Source: Nocardioides sp. SYSU D00065 (GTDB lineage Bacteria > Actinomycetota > Actinomycetes > Propionibacteriales > Nocardioidaceae). From it: a stretch of 64,000 bases of DNA. Under the pieces are notes generated by a model. The model was not told the DNA's origin. It saw nothing but the letters and a program-made list of their open reading frames with translations, and did not search any database. A program made the position numbers and the translations under genes. Each line of letters begins with the position of its first letter. Position 1 is the stretch's first letter. Shown piece by piece: positions 26,795 through 40,169 of this stretch. The stretch is taken from positions 124,001 through 188,000 of the forward strand of contig NZ_JAFMSX010000003.1 of NCBI RefSeq assembly GCF_017916425.1, written 5' to 3'.

Positions 26795-27451
26795 TCAGCC
26801 CAGCCCGGGCTCGGCGAGCGAGGTGACCCGGACGCCGTCGAGGAACTCGAGCATCTGCGCGTCGGACCATCCGGTGTCGTCGGGGTACTGCACCCGCACG
26901 AAGCCCGCCGGCTCGGCGTCGGTCGTCCGCGTGGAGACCGTGGTGTAGCCGTCGCCGCGGCTGACGTGGAAGCTGCGGCCGTCGTACGTCGTCGGCGTGC
27001 CGTAGAGCCCGTTGCGGTCGAAGAGGATGACCAGCTTGCCGCGGAAGTCGTCGGGGTGGTCGGAGACCGAGCCGTCGGGCGGGACGATGGTCACCGACAT
27101 CGGCCGCTGCCCCTGGACGACCCAGCCGTCGGGCACGCGGTCGAAGACGTACGGCGCCACGTCCAGGGGCCCGGCCACGAGCCGCACCTGCGCGGCCGTG
27201 ACCGCCGCCGGTGCGTCGCCCGGGCCGGAGCCGCCCGGGGCCTCGTCGAGCGTCACGGCGAGCAGGACGGTCATCACCGCCGCCGTGGCACCGGTGGCGG
27301 CGAGGCGCGAGCGGCGCCTGGCCCGGGCCCGCGCCGACGCGCGTGCGCGGTCCAGGTCGGCCGCGGGGCCGGCGGACGGGTCGGTGTGCGCCGCCCCGGG
27401 CGTCGGCCCGTCGGCGACGAGCGACAGGGCGGAACGGAGGTCGGTGCTCAT
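26795..27451 (-). CDS. Membrane-anchored protein coupled to SigE-type sigma factor
   Basis: 218 residues from ATG 27451, which overlaps the sigma-factor stop (ATGA). The N-terminal ~45 residues are cytoplasmic, with an Arg/Ala-rich segment (DLDRARASARARARRRSR) before one TM helix (~50-68). The remaining ~145 residues are an extracytoplasmic globular domain with no recognised family. The position directly after the sigma factor suggests a regulator (anti-sigma) or a signal sensor, but the classical zinc HxxxCxxC anti-sigma motif is absent. Confidence 0.65.
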   Translation of the reverse strand: MSTDLRSALSLVADGPTPGAAHTDPSAGPAADLDRARASARARARRRSRLAATGATAAVMTVLLAVTLDEAPGGSGPGDAPAAVTAAQVRLVAGPLDVAPYVFDRVPDGWVVQGQRPMSVTIVPPDGSVSDHPDDFRGKLVILFDRNGLYGTPTTYDGRSFHVSRGDGYTTVSTRTTDAEPAGFVRVQYPDDTGWSDAQMLEFLDGVRVTSLAEPGLG

Positions 27452-28038
27452 GGACAGGTCTCCTTGACGGTGGGTTCGAGATCGGGACTGGTGCGATCGG
27501 GGTCGGAGTACGGCGTGCGGTCGGGGTCGATCCGGTCGAGCGCCGTGCGGAGGTGCGCGAGAGCGCGAGCGTTCTGGGACTTCACGGTGCCGGTGGAGCA
27601 GCCGAGCACCCGGGCGGTCTGCTCGACGTCGAGGTCGTGCCAGTGCCGCAGGACGACCACGGCACGCTGCCGCGGCCCGAGCGTGGCCAGGGCCTCGACC
27701 ACCAGCTCACGGAGCGCGAGGTCGTGGTCGGCGGTGTGCGGCTCGACGGTCGCCCGAGCGGGGTCGTCACTCACGGACTCGCGTCGCCGGTGGGCGCGTC
27801 CGGCCTCGTCCAGGAACACGTTGGTCAGCGCCCGCCGGGCGTAGGCGAGCGGCTGGTCGGCGCGCCGCACCCGCGACCACGCGAGGTACAGCCGGGTCAG
27901 GGTGATCTGGACGATGTCCTCGGCGTGGTCGACGTCGCCGGCACACAGCAGCCGTGCCGTACGCACCAGGTCAGCGCGGTGCGCCGCCGTGAACGCGACG
28001 AACTCCGCCGCCCGCCGGCTCTCCCTCGACTTCAGCAT
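27448..28038 (-). CDS. SigE-family RNA polymerase sigma-70 factor (ECF)
   Basis: 196 residues from ATG 28038 with GGAGACAGGC upstream. Region 2 is in FVAFTAAHRADLVRTARLLCAGDVDHAEDIVQITLTRLYLAW and region 4 in TLGPRQRAVVVLRHWHDLDVEQTARVLGCSTGTVKSQNARALAHLR, the SigE-like ECF pattern common in Actinobacteria. ECF factors redirect RNA polymerase to envelope- or stress-response promoters. A membrane protein gene is coupled downstream. The VanY-like gene is divergent across a 104-bp spacer; whether it belongs to the regulon is unknown. Confidence 0.9.
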   Translation of the reverse strand: MLKSRESRRAAEFVAFTAAHRADLVRTARLLCAGDVDHAEDIVQITLTRLYLAWSRVRRADQPLAYARRALTNVFLDEAGRAHRRRESVSDDPARATVEPHTADHDLALRELVVEALATLGPRQRAVVVLRHWHDLDVEQTARVLGCSTGTVKSQNARALAHLRTALDRIDPDRTPYSDPDRTSPDLEPTVKETCP

Positions 28039-28142
28039 GCCTGTCTCCACACCCTCCTGACCGGACCGGGCCGCACCGGGGTTGCACCAGAGGGGAAGGA
28101 GGTCCGAGCAACCCGTCGCACGCCGGGACCGGTCATCTCGAC

Positions 28143-28922
28143 GTGAGGATCCTCCCAGCAGCAACCGGCGCCGTGGCCGTCGTCGTCGCAGGTGCCGCCG
28201 TGCTCGCCACCTGGCCGCGGGCCGCCACCCCGACGGCTCCGGCAGACCCCGCGAGCCAGACGGTCCCGGCCGGTGTGACCGCACCCCCGGCGGCGAGCGG
28301 ACGTGGTGCCGCCCTGCCGGCCACCGCCGCGAAGCGACCCCTGCGCGGTCCCTCCGTGTCCGACCCGTCGAGCCCGTGGGTCGTGGTCAACAAGGTGCTG
28401 CCCCTCGATCCGGGCTTCCGCCCCGAGATGTCGATCGTGCGCGGCTATCAGGTCGCCACGGTCGCGGCGGGTCCGCTCGAGGAGTTGCTGGACGCCAGTG
28501 GCGCAGCGGGGCACGAGCTCAAGATCGCCAGCGCGTTCCGCTCCTACGCCTACCAGCACCAGGTGCACGAGGCCACGGCGGCGACACGTGGGCGCGAGGC
28601 GGCCGAGCGGATCTCGGCGCGTCCCGGTCACAGCGAGCACCAGACGGGGCTCGCCGTCGACGTGGTCACGCCGGCCGACCTGAGCTGCAGCCTCGCAGCG
28701 TGCTTCGCACAGCAACCGGCGGGAAGGTGGCTGGCGGCGAACGCCTGGCGGTACGGCTTCGTCGTCCGCTACCGACCGGGCGACACCGCGGTCACCGGCT
28801 TCGAGCCCGAGCCGTGGCACCTGCGCTACGTCGGGCGCCGGCTGGCCGCCGAGCTCCGGCGGACCGGCACCACGACGCTCGAGGAGTACTTCGACTTGCC
28901 GGGTGGAGACTACCGCCGGTAG
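28143..28922 (+). CDS. M15-family D-alanyl-D-alanine carboxypeptidase (VanY-like)
   Basis: 259 residues from GTG 28143. An N-terminal hydrophobic signal or anchor (~5-25) is followed by a Pro/Ala-rich linker (~26-65) and the M15 zinc peptidase domain: FRSYAYQHQVH, zinc ligands in GHSEHQTGLAVDV (H, D) and in EPWHLRYVG (E-x-W-H). VanY enzymes remove the terminal D-Ala from peptidoglycan precursors outside the membrane. It is divergent from the sigma-factor gene. No other vancomycin-resistance genes are present, so a housekeeping cell-wall role is likely. Confidence 0.88.
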   Translation: MRILPAATGAVAVVVAGAAVLATWPRAATPTAPADPASQTVPAGVTAPPAASGRGAALPATAAKRPLRGPSVSDPSSPWVVVNKVLPLDPGFRPEMSIVRGYQVATVAAGPLEELLDASGAAGHELKIASAFRSYAYQHQVHEATAATRGREAAERISARPGHSEHQTGLAVDVVTPADLSCSLAACFAQQPAGRWLAANAWRYGFVVRYRPGDTAVTGFEPEPWHLRYVGRRLAAELRRTGTTTLEEYFDLPGGDYRR

Positions 28923-29065
28923 CGGTCACCACTGCGCCCCTTGTCGTTCGCTTGGCCTGGCCCGGCGGCCGTGACCGCCGACGGCAAGCCGTCGCCAAGA
29001 GCGGTCGGGCTGAATGGCGCCGAACGCCGGCCCACCGAGGGCTGTGCAGACGCGAGGAGAAGACG

Positions 29066-31006
29066 ATGTCGACAGGCACGTGGCGCCGCTTGGTGACCGC
29101 CCTGGGCTGCGTGGGGACCACCGTCGCCGCGCTCGCCGTGACGGCCGGCCCCGCCCACGCCGGTCAGGTCGGCGTGACGCCGAGGATCAAAGGCTCGGGC
29201 ACCGTGGCAGTGGTCGAGGGCACCATCAACGAGGGGCCCACGTCGTGCGACCACCGGGACAACCGGGACGACCGGGTGACGCTGGGCTGTGAGCGGATGC
29301 GCAGCACGGCGGCGTTCGAGGCATGGGTGTGGCTGCGGCCCACCCCGGGCAATGCGCCCGCGGGTCACTGGCGGTTCGTCGAGTGGCAAGGGTGTGACGA
29401 GCTGCGCACCACGTCGGGCGTCCAGGAGTGCGGTGTGCACTCCGGCCCGTTCGATGGGGTCGAGCGGGCGCCGGTCGCCGTCTTCGAGGACACCGTCGCT
29501 CCGACCGTGTCGGCCATCCGCGTGGAGGCCTCGACGACCGTCGACAACACGGCGTCGTTCACCTTCTCCACCAACGAGGGGATCACGCAGTGCAGCTTCG
29601 ACGGCGGCGACTTGTTCGTCCCGTGCACGTCGGGCGTGACCCGGACGTTCGCGCCGGGCGAGCACAGCATCAGGGTCTACGCCACCGATCCGTCCGGCAA
29701 CTTCAGCCCCGACTCGTCCAGGTCCTTCACGATGGTGAGCACCCGGATCACCACGGGGCCGAGGAATCCCTCGCACACGCCCGACGGGCACTTCGACGTG
29801 GCGAGCGACAACCCCGGTGCGAGGTTCTGGTGCGCATTCTCCGGCGACTCCCACTACCGCGACTGCACCGCCGACGTCGGCAACGGGGTCAGCCGGATCC
29901 CGTTCACGGGCCTGGCCGACGGCGAGCACACCTTCTACGTCTACGCGCAGGTGGGCGAGTGGATCGACCGGACCCCGGCCATCCGCACCTTCACGATCGA
30001 CACCGCCGGTCCCGCGGTCGAGGTGACCGCGGCGCAGGTCGAGGGGAGGCGTGCCAGCTTCACGTTCAGCGGACCGGGTGCCGCCCGGTTCACCTGCACG
30101 TTGACCCGAAGCTCCGTCCCTCGCTCCCGTGAGTGCACGTCCCCGGTCGTCTACGACGACCTCGCGGACGGGGACTACGTGTTCTCGGTGACCGGCTACT
30201 CCGCCACCGGCGCGCCGACCAACAACCCGCCGTCGCGGGCCTTCACGATCACCACGCCGACCGGCCCGACCGATCCGACCGATCCGACGGACCCGACGGA
30301 CCCGACCGGCCCCACCGACCCGACGGATCCGACACCGACCGACCCGAACGGCCCCACCGGCCCGACCGGCCCCACCGGTCCGACCGGCCCGTCGGATCCG
30401 GCGCCGACCGGCCCCGTGCCGTCGCCGCAGGACATGACCGCGCCGGACACGACCCTGGCCGGCGGGCCCGCCCAGGGATCCTTCGTCCGGGCCGGCGCCA
30501 CGACGTTCGCGCTGGGCTCCACCGAGAGCGGATCGGCGTGGTCCTGCACCCTGGACGGTGCCGCCGTTCCCTGCGCGACGTCGCTGCACGTGCCGAAGCT
30601 CCGGCCGGGCACCCACCGGCTCTCGGTCACCGCCGTCGACGCCGCGGGCAACCGCGACGCCACCCCCGCGACCCGGTCGTGGACCGTGGCCGCACCGGCT
30701 CGATCGTTGAGGGCGAAGGGCTGGAAGAAGGGCCCGGCCGCGGCCGTCTCCCGCAAGAAGGGCGCCACCTTGTCGACCTCCGTCACGCGGGCCACAGGTC
30801 TCGCACTGTTCGCGAGCAAGGGGAAGGGCAGGCTGACGGTCTGGGCCGGCAAACGACGGGTCGCCACGGTCTCCCTCCGGAAGGTGTCCGGCGGCCAGGT
30901 CGTGCTGCCGCGCCTCGCCGCGCCGTTCACCGGCACCGTGCGCGTGGTCGTCGCCTCCCGGGGACGGACCGTCCGGGTCCAGGGCCTCGGCGTCGAGACC
31001 GGCTGA
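29066..31006 (+). CDS. Secreted multi-domain protein with collagen-like GPT/DPT repeat linker
   Basis: 646 residues from ATG 29066 (GAGGAGAAGACG upstream). A signal peptide (~1-32, ending AGPAHA) precedes a Cys-containing domain, then three or four Ig-like modules (segments around 145-230, 235-315, 320-400) with the recurring CxFxGxxxxxCTSxVxxxxLxxGxHxFxVxAxDxxGN pattern of bacterial surface proteins. A low-complexity linker of (G/D)PT repeats (~400-450) leads to a further Ig-like domain with Cys pair and a basic C-terminal domain. No LPXTG or enzymatic motif is seen, so it is probably a secreted or surface binding protein; ligand unknown. Confidence 0.8.
   Translation: MSTGTWRRLVTALGCVGTTVAALAVTAGPAHAGQVGVTPRIKGSGTVAVVEGTINEGPTSCDHRDNRDDRVTLGCERMRSTAAFEAWVWLRPTPGNAPAGHWRFVEWQGCDELRTTSGVQECGVHSGPFDGVERAPVAVFEDTVAPTVSAIRVEASTTVDNTASFTFSTNEGITQCSFDGGDLFVPCTSGVTRTFAPGEHSIRVYATDPSGNFSPDSSRSFTMVSTRITTGPRNPSHTPDGHFDVASDNPGARFWCAFSGDSHYRDCTADVGNGVSRIPFTGLADGEHTFYVYAQVGEWIDRTPAIRTFTIDTAGPAVEVTAAQVEGRRASFTFSGPGAARFTCTLTRSSVPRSRECTSPVVYDDLADGDYVFSVTGYSATGAPTNNPPSRAFTITTPTGPTDPTDPTDPTDPTGPTDPTDPTPTDPNGPTGPTGPTGPTGPSDPAPTGPVPSPQDMTAPDTTLAGGPAQGSFVRAGATTFALGSTESGSAWSCTLDGAAVPCATSLHVPKLRPGTHRLSVTAVDAAGNRDATPATRSWTVAAPARSLRAKGWKKGPAAAVSRKKGATLSTSVTRATGLALFASKGKGRLTVWAGKRRVATVSLRKVSGGQVVLPRLAAPFTGTVRVVVASRGRTVRVQGLGVETG
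30259..30400 (+). repeat. GPT/DPT-coding tandem repeats
   Basis: Nine-base units based on GACCCGACC / GGCCCCACC encode alternating GPT and DPT triplets in the linker of the secreted protein. The units are nearly identical and in frame, so copy number could change without disrupting the gene. Collagen-like Gly-Pro-Thr spacing is visible in the protein. Confidence 0.75.
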
Positions 31007-31036
31007 GGGCGCCGGACGTCGTCGTTGCTGCCCGGG

Positions 31037-36043
<5,007 letters not shown>

Positions 36044-36044
<1 letters not shown>

Positions 36045-36634
36045 CACGCGAGCGCCGCGGCCAGCTCCTTCGCTGCCGAGACCGGGTCGGGTGGCTGCCA
36101 GATCGCACCGATGACCGCCACCCCGTGGGCACCGGCGTCGCGGAGGCCCCGCGCCGTCGCGGCGCTCACGCCGCCGATCGCGATGAGCGGCAGCACCCCG
36201 GCGGCGTGGCTCACCGCACCCGGTCCGAGGGGGTCGGGGAGGCCGTCCTTGCTGGTCGTGGCGTAGACCGGCCCGAAGCCGGCGTAGTCGGCACCTGCAG
36301 CGGCGGCGGCCTCGACCTGCGCCCGGTCCCGGCAGGTGACGCCGAGGAGGAGGTCGGGTGCCAGGCGCCGCGCCACCGTGGCGGGCAGGTCGTCGGCGCC
36401 GAGGTGGACGCCGTCCGCGCCGGCGGCGAGCGCGAGGTCGACGCGGTCGTTGACGATCACCGCAGCGCCGCGGGGACGTGCGGCGTCGAGGACCTGCTCG
36501 ACCAGCCGTAGCGCCTCGCGATCGGTCGAGGCCTTGGCGCGCACTTCGAAGGCGTCGACGCCGGCCTCCGCGAGCGCGGGGAGCAGGGCGAGGTCGTGGT
36601 CCTCGGAGACGAGGCACAGGAGACGTGGCAGCAC
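36044..36634 (-). CDS. thiE: Thiamine phosphate synthase ThiE
   Basis: 196 residues from GTG 36634; a longer start at 36772 would run through the TPP riboswitch and is rejected. The enzyme joins HMP pyrophosphate and thiazole phosphate. The catalytic segments are present: VNDRVDLALAAGADGVHLG, GVTCRDRAQVEAAAAAGADYAGFGPVYATTSK and IAIGGVSAATARGLRDAGAHGVAVIGAI. It is the first gene after the riboswitch, leading the operon thiE-thiO-thiS-thiG-tenI-thiD-thiC. Confidence 0.94.
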
Positions 36635-36644
36635 GGAGCGGTCC

Positions 36645-36732
36645 TCAACTTCCTTCGCCGGCATGACCCGGATCAGGTTCGACGGTCGGAGCGGCTCCAG
36701 CTCCCTCTCAGTCCGCTGCCGCGGACTCCCGT
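36645..36732 (-). promoter_or_regulatory. TPP riboswitch (THI box)
   Basis: On the minus strand the conserved blocks occur in order: GGGAGTCC (36730-36723), CTGAGAGGG (about 36703-36695), then GAACCTGATCCGGGTCATGCC and GGCGAAGGAAG (down to 36650). These are the diagnostic pyrimidine- and pyrophosphate-sensing elements of the TPP riboswitch. It lies in the 5' leader of thiE, whose GTG starts ten to fifteen bases further on, so thiamine pyrophosphate should shut off the operon by sequestering the ribosome-binding site or by early termination. Confidence 0.95.
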
Positions 36733-36824
36733 GTGGTCCAGGCCACCATAGCGCGGCCGCGTCGCGAGGCACAGTGCAGCGCCGCCACGTCGACCGCCGC
36801 CTCGCTGCGCTCGGCGGTGGACGC

Positions 36825-39026
36825 TCAGCGCAGGTAGCGGTGCGCGACGACGTCCTGCTGGTCGACCGGGGTCCCGCGCTGCATCGTCCACGCGAGCCGG
36901 ACCAGGCCGGCGTGCGACCAGGTCAGCGGCGTCGCGGCGCGCGTGCCCTCGCCGGCGGGGCAGCACGCTTGCCCGGTGGGCGGGCGGCCGTCCCAGACCT
37001 GCTCGGAGATCATGTCGCCGGTGCCGGCGGCCGCGGCCATGGCGGCGAGGTACGCCGTGGCGTCCTGTCCCGCCGCGACGGCGTACTCCCCGCGCTCGCC
37101 GCTGAGCAGCGGCCAGGCGCGGCCGAGGGTGGTGCCGGTGTCGTCCTCGGTGATCTCCCACTGCCCGCCGTCTCGGGTCTCGCCGTAGCCGTCGAAGCTG
37201 AAGCGGTGCCAGAACGGCCCGTTGGGTGTGTCGACCTTCAGGTCGGCGTCGACCACCGCGAGCGTCGAGACCACGTCCGGGTCGGAGGGCGCGACCAGCC
37301 CGAGCCGGACCAGGTCGAGGAAGCTGGGGTCGACCACGCGCCGCTGGTCGACCTCCGACGGGCCTCCGTCGCCGATGGCGTACTCCGTGCCCCGGTCGGG
37401 CCGGCCGTCCTTGGTGATGCGCAGGAAGTACGGGTCGTCGCTGAGCGGGCCGGTGGACGTCAGCGTCCAGTCCTTGACCCGCGCCCGCCACCGGTCGGCG
37501 ACCCGGAGCCACCGCCGCGCCGACGCCCGGTCGCCGTTCCTGCGGGCGATGTCCGCGGCGCACACGAGGCCCGCGACCTGCGTGGCGATGGAGTTGGGGG
37601 AGTAGCCCGACTGGTTCTCCCACCGCTCCTGGGGGGAGTACGGCGCTCGCCGCCCGGTCTCCTCGTCCCGGAACCGGACGAGGAAGTTCGCGGCCCTTTC
37701 GACCCCGCGGTAGGTGCGCGGCCCGACGCGGCCGACCAGTCGGGCCAGGACGATCGGGAGCGCCACCTCGTCGAGCTGCAGCTCGCCCCACACGGGGGTG
37801 CCCTCGACGTCGGAGTTCTGCGGGAACGAGCCGTCCGGCTTCTGCTGCACGTCGAAGAGCCAGTCCACCGACCGCCTCGCGGCCGCCTTGTCGCCCATCG
37901 CCCACAGCGCCGTGCCGAACTGGTAGGAGTCGCGGGACCAGACGAGGTGGTAGGCGCCCGAGGGCGAGGAGAGGTCCTTGACCTCGTCACCCCAGACCCA
38001 GGGCGCGGACGGGGAGGCGACCAGCGCCCCGGGGTTGAGCTTGTCCTCCGCGGCGGCCAGCACGAGGGCCGAGGCGAGGTACTGCCGGCGCACGGGGAGT
38101 GCGCTGTCCGGGACCCGCCTCAGCGAGCGGAGGTAGCGGTGCCACCCGCGGTCGTAGCGGCGCGCCACCGCTCGCGCGCCCGACCGGGCCGTGGCCTCGG
38201 CGGTGCGCAGCGCGTCGGGTCCGCTCGGACCGTAGCCGAGGACCAGCGTCGCGCGCTGCTGCCCGGCCAGGCCGGTCACACCGCTCACCCGGCCGGTCTG
38301 CACGATGTTGCCCGGTCCCGCGCGCCGACGGCCCTCGTCGAGGCGGTGGTCGCCCTCAAGGTCGGTCCAGCCGTCGTCGCGACCGGCGAGCCCGGTGCTC
38401 GTGCGGCTCAGGCGCGGGCGCGCCACGAGGGCGGACGCGACGGGCTCGGCCGAGTCGGTGGCGACCAGGCCGCCGCGGACGGTGCGGCCGGAGTCGTCCA
38501 TGCCGGTGTTGGCCAGGGCGGGGTCGTGCACGGCGTACAGCCGGTAGCGGCCGCCGTCGAGGGACTCCAGGCGCACCCGCACCACCAGGGCGTCGCGGCG
38601 CGGGTCGGTGACGAAGGTCTTGGTGATCCGGTAACGGCCGCTGGCGGCCGTGCCGACCTGTCGGAATCGAAGGCTGCGCTCGTCGGGGCGAGTGGTCACG
38701 ACGTCGACGTCGTCGGACTCGCGGTCGGTGAAGGTGCGGCCGTCGGTGACGACGAGCTCCAACGCGCGGGTGCTCGGGGTGGACAGGTCGGGGTGGAACA
38801 CCTCGCTGACCCGCCCGTCCTGCAGGGTGAACCACACGTTGCTCCGCCGGGCGCGCGCCGTGCCGAAGCCGGCCTTGTCCGCCTCGGTCCACGTGCTCTT
38901 CGTGCCCCGGTCGGGGGCGACCCGCTCCGCGCTCGCGGCCGTGGCGGGCGCGGCCGTGGCGGGCGCGGCGAGGGTGGTCGCAGTCAGGACCAGCACGGTC
39001 GGGGCGACGAGGGATCGCAGGGCCAT
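36825..39026 (-). CDS. Secreted glucoamylase/glucodextranase, GH15
   Basis: 733 residues from ATG 39026, CGGAGGCACCC upstream. A signal peptide (~1-30, Ala-rich) is followed by an N-terminal beta-sandwich (~40-310, the glucodextranase-N type with TWTEADKAGFGTARARRSNVWFTL) and a six-hairpin (alpha/alpha)6 GH15 catalytic domain. The catalytic acid is the Glu of QLDEVALPIV and the base is the Glu in RAWPLLSGERG. It releases glucose from the ends of alpha-glucans outside the cell. It is divergent to the small conserved gene and abuts the thi leader at its 3' end. Confidence 0.92.
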   Translation of the reverse strand: MALRSLVAPTVLVLTATTLAAPATAAPATAASAERVAPDRGTKSTWTEADKAGFGTARARRSNVWFTLQDGRVSEVFHPDLSTPSTRALELVVTDGRTFTDRESDDVDVVTTRPDERSLRFRQVGTAASGRYRITKTFVTDPRRDALVVRVRLESLDGGRYRLYAVHDPALANTGMDDSGRTVRGGLVATDSAEPVASALVARPRLSRTSTGLAGRDDGWTDLEGDHRLDEGRRRAGPGNIVQTGRVSGVTGLAGQQRATLVLGYGPSGPDALRTAEATARSGARAVARRYDRGWHRYLRSLRRVPDSALPVRRQYLASALVLAAAEDKLNPGALVASPSAPWVWGDEVKDLSSPSGAYHLVWSRDSYQFGTALWAMGDKAAARRSVDWLFDVQQKPDGSFPQNSDVEGTPVWGELQLDEVALPIVLARLVGRVGPRTYRGVERAANFLVRFRDEETGRRAPYSPQERWENQSGYSPNSIATQVAGLVCAADIARRNGDRASARRWLRVADRWRARVKDWTLTSTGPLSDDPYFLRITKDGRPDRGTEYAIGDGGPSEVDQRRVVDPSFLDLVRLGLVAPSDPDVVSTLAVVDADLKVDTPNGPFWHRFSFDGYGETRDGGQWEITEDDTGTTLGRAWPLLSGERGEYAVAAGQDATAYLAAMAAAAGTGDMISEQVWDGRPPTGQACCPAGEGTRAATPLTWSHAGLVRLAWTMQRGTPVDQQDVVAHRYLR

Positions 39027-39131
39027 GGGTGCCTCCGTGGTCGACTCCTCCCGTCGTACTCCTCGACCCGTGGACCGGCCACACCCCGGCGGGTGCCCGC
39101 CGGGGTCGCGGCGCGCACCAGACTGGACGCC

Positions 39132-39431
39132 ATGGCCGAGGCGACCGACGAGGAGAAGTGGCTGGTCGTCGACGGGCGGCGCTGGCGACGTACGGACCCG
39201 GCGATCCCGGCCGCCGAGCTGGCCCGCTTGAAGTCCCACCTGGGTCGCGGCCGGTCCGGCGTCCGCTCGGCCGCGGACGACGCCGCGCTCGCCGCGACCC
39301 GCCACCGCACCCAGCTGGCGAAGGTCGGGCTCGGCGAGCGGGGCACGCCGTGGTGGGAGCAGTCCGAGGAGGAGCGGCGTCACCGCTGGGAGTCGGCGCT
39401 GGCCGAGCTCGACGCCCTCGACGAGGACTGA
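39132..39431 (+). CDS. Conserved small actinobacterial protein
   Basis: 99 residues from ATG 39132. The pattern WLVVDGRRWRRTDPAIP, a helical stretch with ELARLKSHLGRGRSGV, then AATRHRTQLAKVGLGERGTPWWEQ and RRHRWESALAELDAL is found in many actinobacteria, sometimes mislabelled 'biopolymer transporter Tol'. It is mostly helical and highly charged, with no signal peptide. Function unknown. The stop TGA (39429-39431) overlaps the first base of the 44-bp palindromic repeat. Confidence 0.75.
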   Translation: MAEATDEEKWLVVDGRRWRRTDPAIPAAELARLKSHLGRGRSGVRSAADDAALAATRHRTQLAKVGLGERGTPWWEQSEEERRHRWESALAELDALDED

Positions 39432-39474
39432 CGTCATGAGCATGCCCGGTCCGCACCGGGGATCCCCATGACGT
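39431..39474. repeat. 44-bp palindromic intergenic element, copy A
   Basis: Outer arms ACGTCATG (39431-39438) and CATGACGT (39467-39474), inner arms CCCGGT (39445-39450) and ACCGGG (39455-39460). A copy of identical length and layout lies at 53251-53294, matching at about 35 of 44 positions. It may be a bidirectional terminator or a protein-binding site. The right end overlaps the GGATCCC seen in the 20176/47343 repeat family. Confidence 0.7.
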
Positions 39475-39506
39475 CCGGGCGCGGGCTCCCCGGCGATACT
39501 GCGGCG

Positions 39507-40169
39507 GTGAGCGCGCACACCCCGTCGCCCGGTGCCGAGGGCCTCGCCGAGCCGATGCGCTCACGGTGGAGCCCGAGCGTGTACGACGACGCCCACCGGC
39601 TGGCGCCCGACGAGATCGAGACCCTCCTGCGCGCCGCCCAGTGGGCACCGAGCCGGGGCAACACCCAGCCGTGGACGTTCTTCGTCTGCGAGCGCGGCGC
39701 GCCCGCCCATGCCGCGCTGGTGACCACGCTGAGCCGCGGCAACTCCGGCTGGGTCCCGCGCGCCTCGGTGGTGTTCGTGACGGCCGCGGAGATCGGCGCG
39801 GGCGACGAGCCCGGCGAGCCGACGCCGGGCGACTACGCGAGGTACGACGTCGGCCAGGCCGCGGCGCACCTCACCCTCCAGGCCCACGCCATGGGGCTGC
39901 ACGCCCACCAGTTCGCCGGGTTCGACCACGCGACCCTCGCCGCTGCGTTCGGCGTGCCGGACACCCACCGGCTGCTCACCGGCATCGCGGTCGGCGTGCC
40001 CGGCGACCCCGCCGACGTCGACGCGCGCACGGCCGCCCGCGACCACCGCACGCGGGAGCGGAGACCACTGTCGGAGTGGGCGTACGCCGGCCGCTTCGGC
40101 GAGCCCTGGCGGGCGGCGGACCCGGCCGGGACCGGGGTGTCGGACCCGGTGGCAGACTCGGAGGCATGA
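39507..40169 (+). CDS. Nitroreductase family protein
   Basis: 220 residues from GTG 39507. An ATG at 39468 would start inside the palindromic repeat and add a poorly conserved leader, so it is rejected. FMN-binding hallmarks: RWSPSVYDD (Arg/Ser near the start), LLRAAQWAPSRGNTQPWTF, YDVGQAAAHLTLQAHAMGLHAHQFAGFD and the Gly-rich GIAVGVPGDP. These enzymes reduce nitro groups or quinones with NAD(P)H. It overlaps the glutathione peroxidase gene by ATGA, suggesting a redox/detoxification pair. Confidence 0.88.
   Translation: MSAHTPSPGAEGLAEPMRSRWSPSVYDDAHRLAPDEIETLLRAAQWAPSRGNTQPWTFFVCERGAPAHAALVTTLSRGNSGWVPRASVVFVTAAEIGAGDEPGEPTPGDYARYDVGQAAAHLTLQAHAMGLHAHQFAGFDHATLAAAFGVPDTHRLLTGIAVGVPGDPADVDARTAARDHRTRERRPLSEWAYAGRFGEPWRAADPAGTGVSDPVADSEA

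Noticed and set aside
28082..29065. Upstream extension of the secreted protein to 974 codons
   Set aside because: It reads the VanY gene in a wrong frame; the signal peptide starts at ATG 29066.
39468..39506. ATG start for the nitroreductase
   Set aside because: Lies inside the 44-bp palindrome, and the added residues are unlike the family; GTG 39507 preferred.
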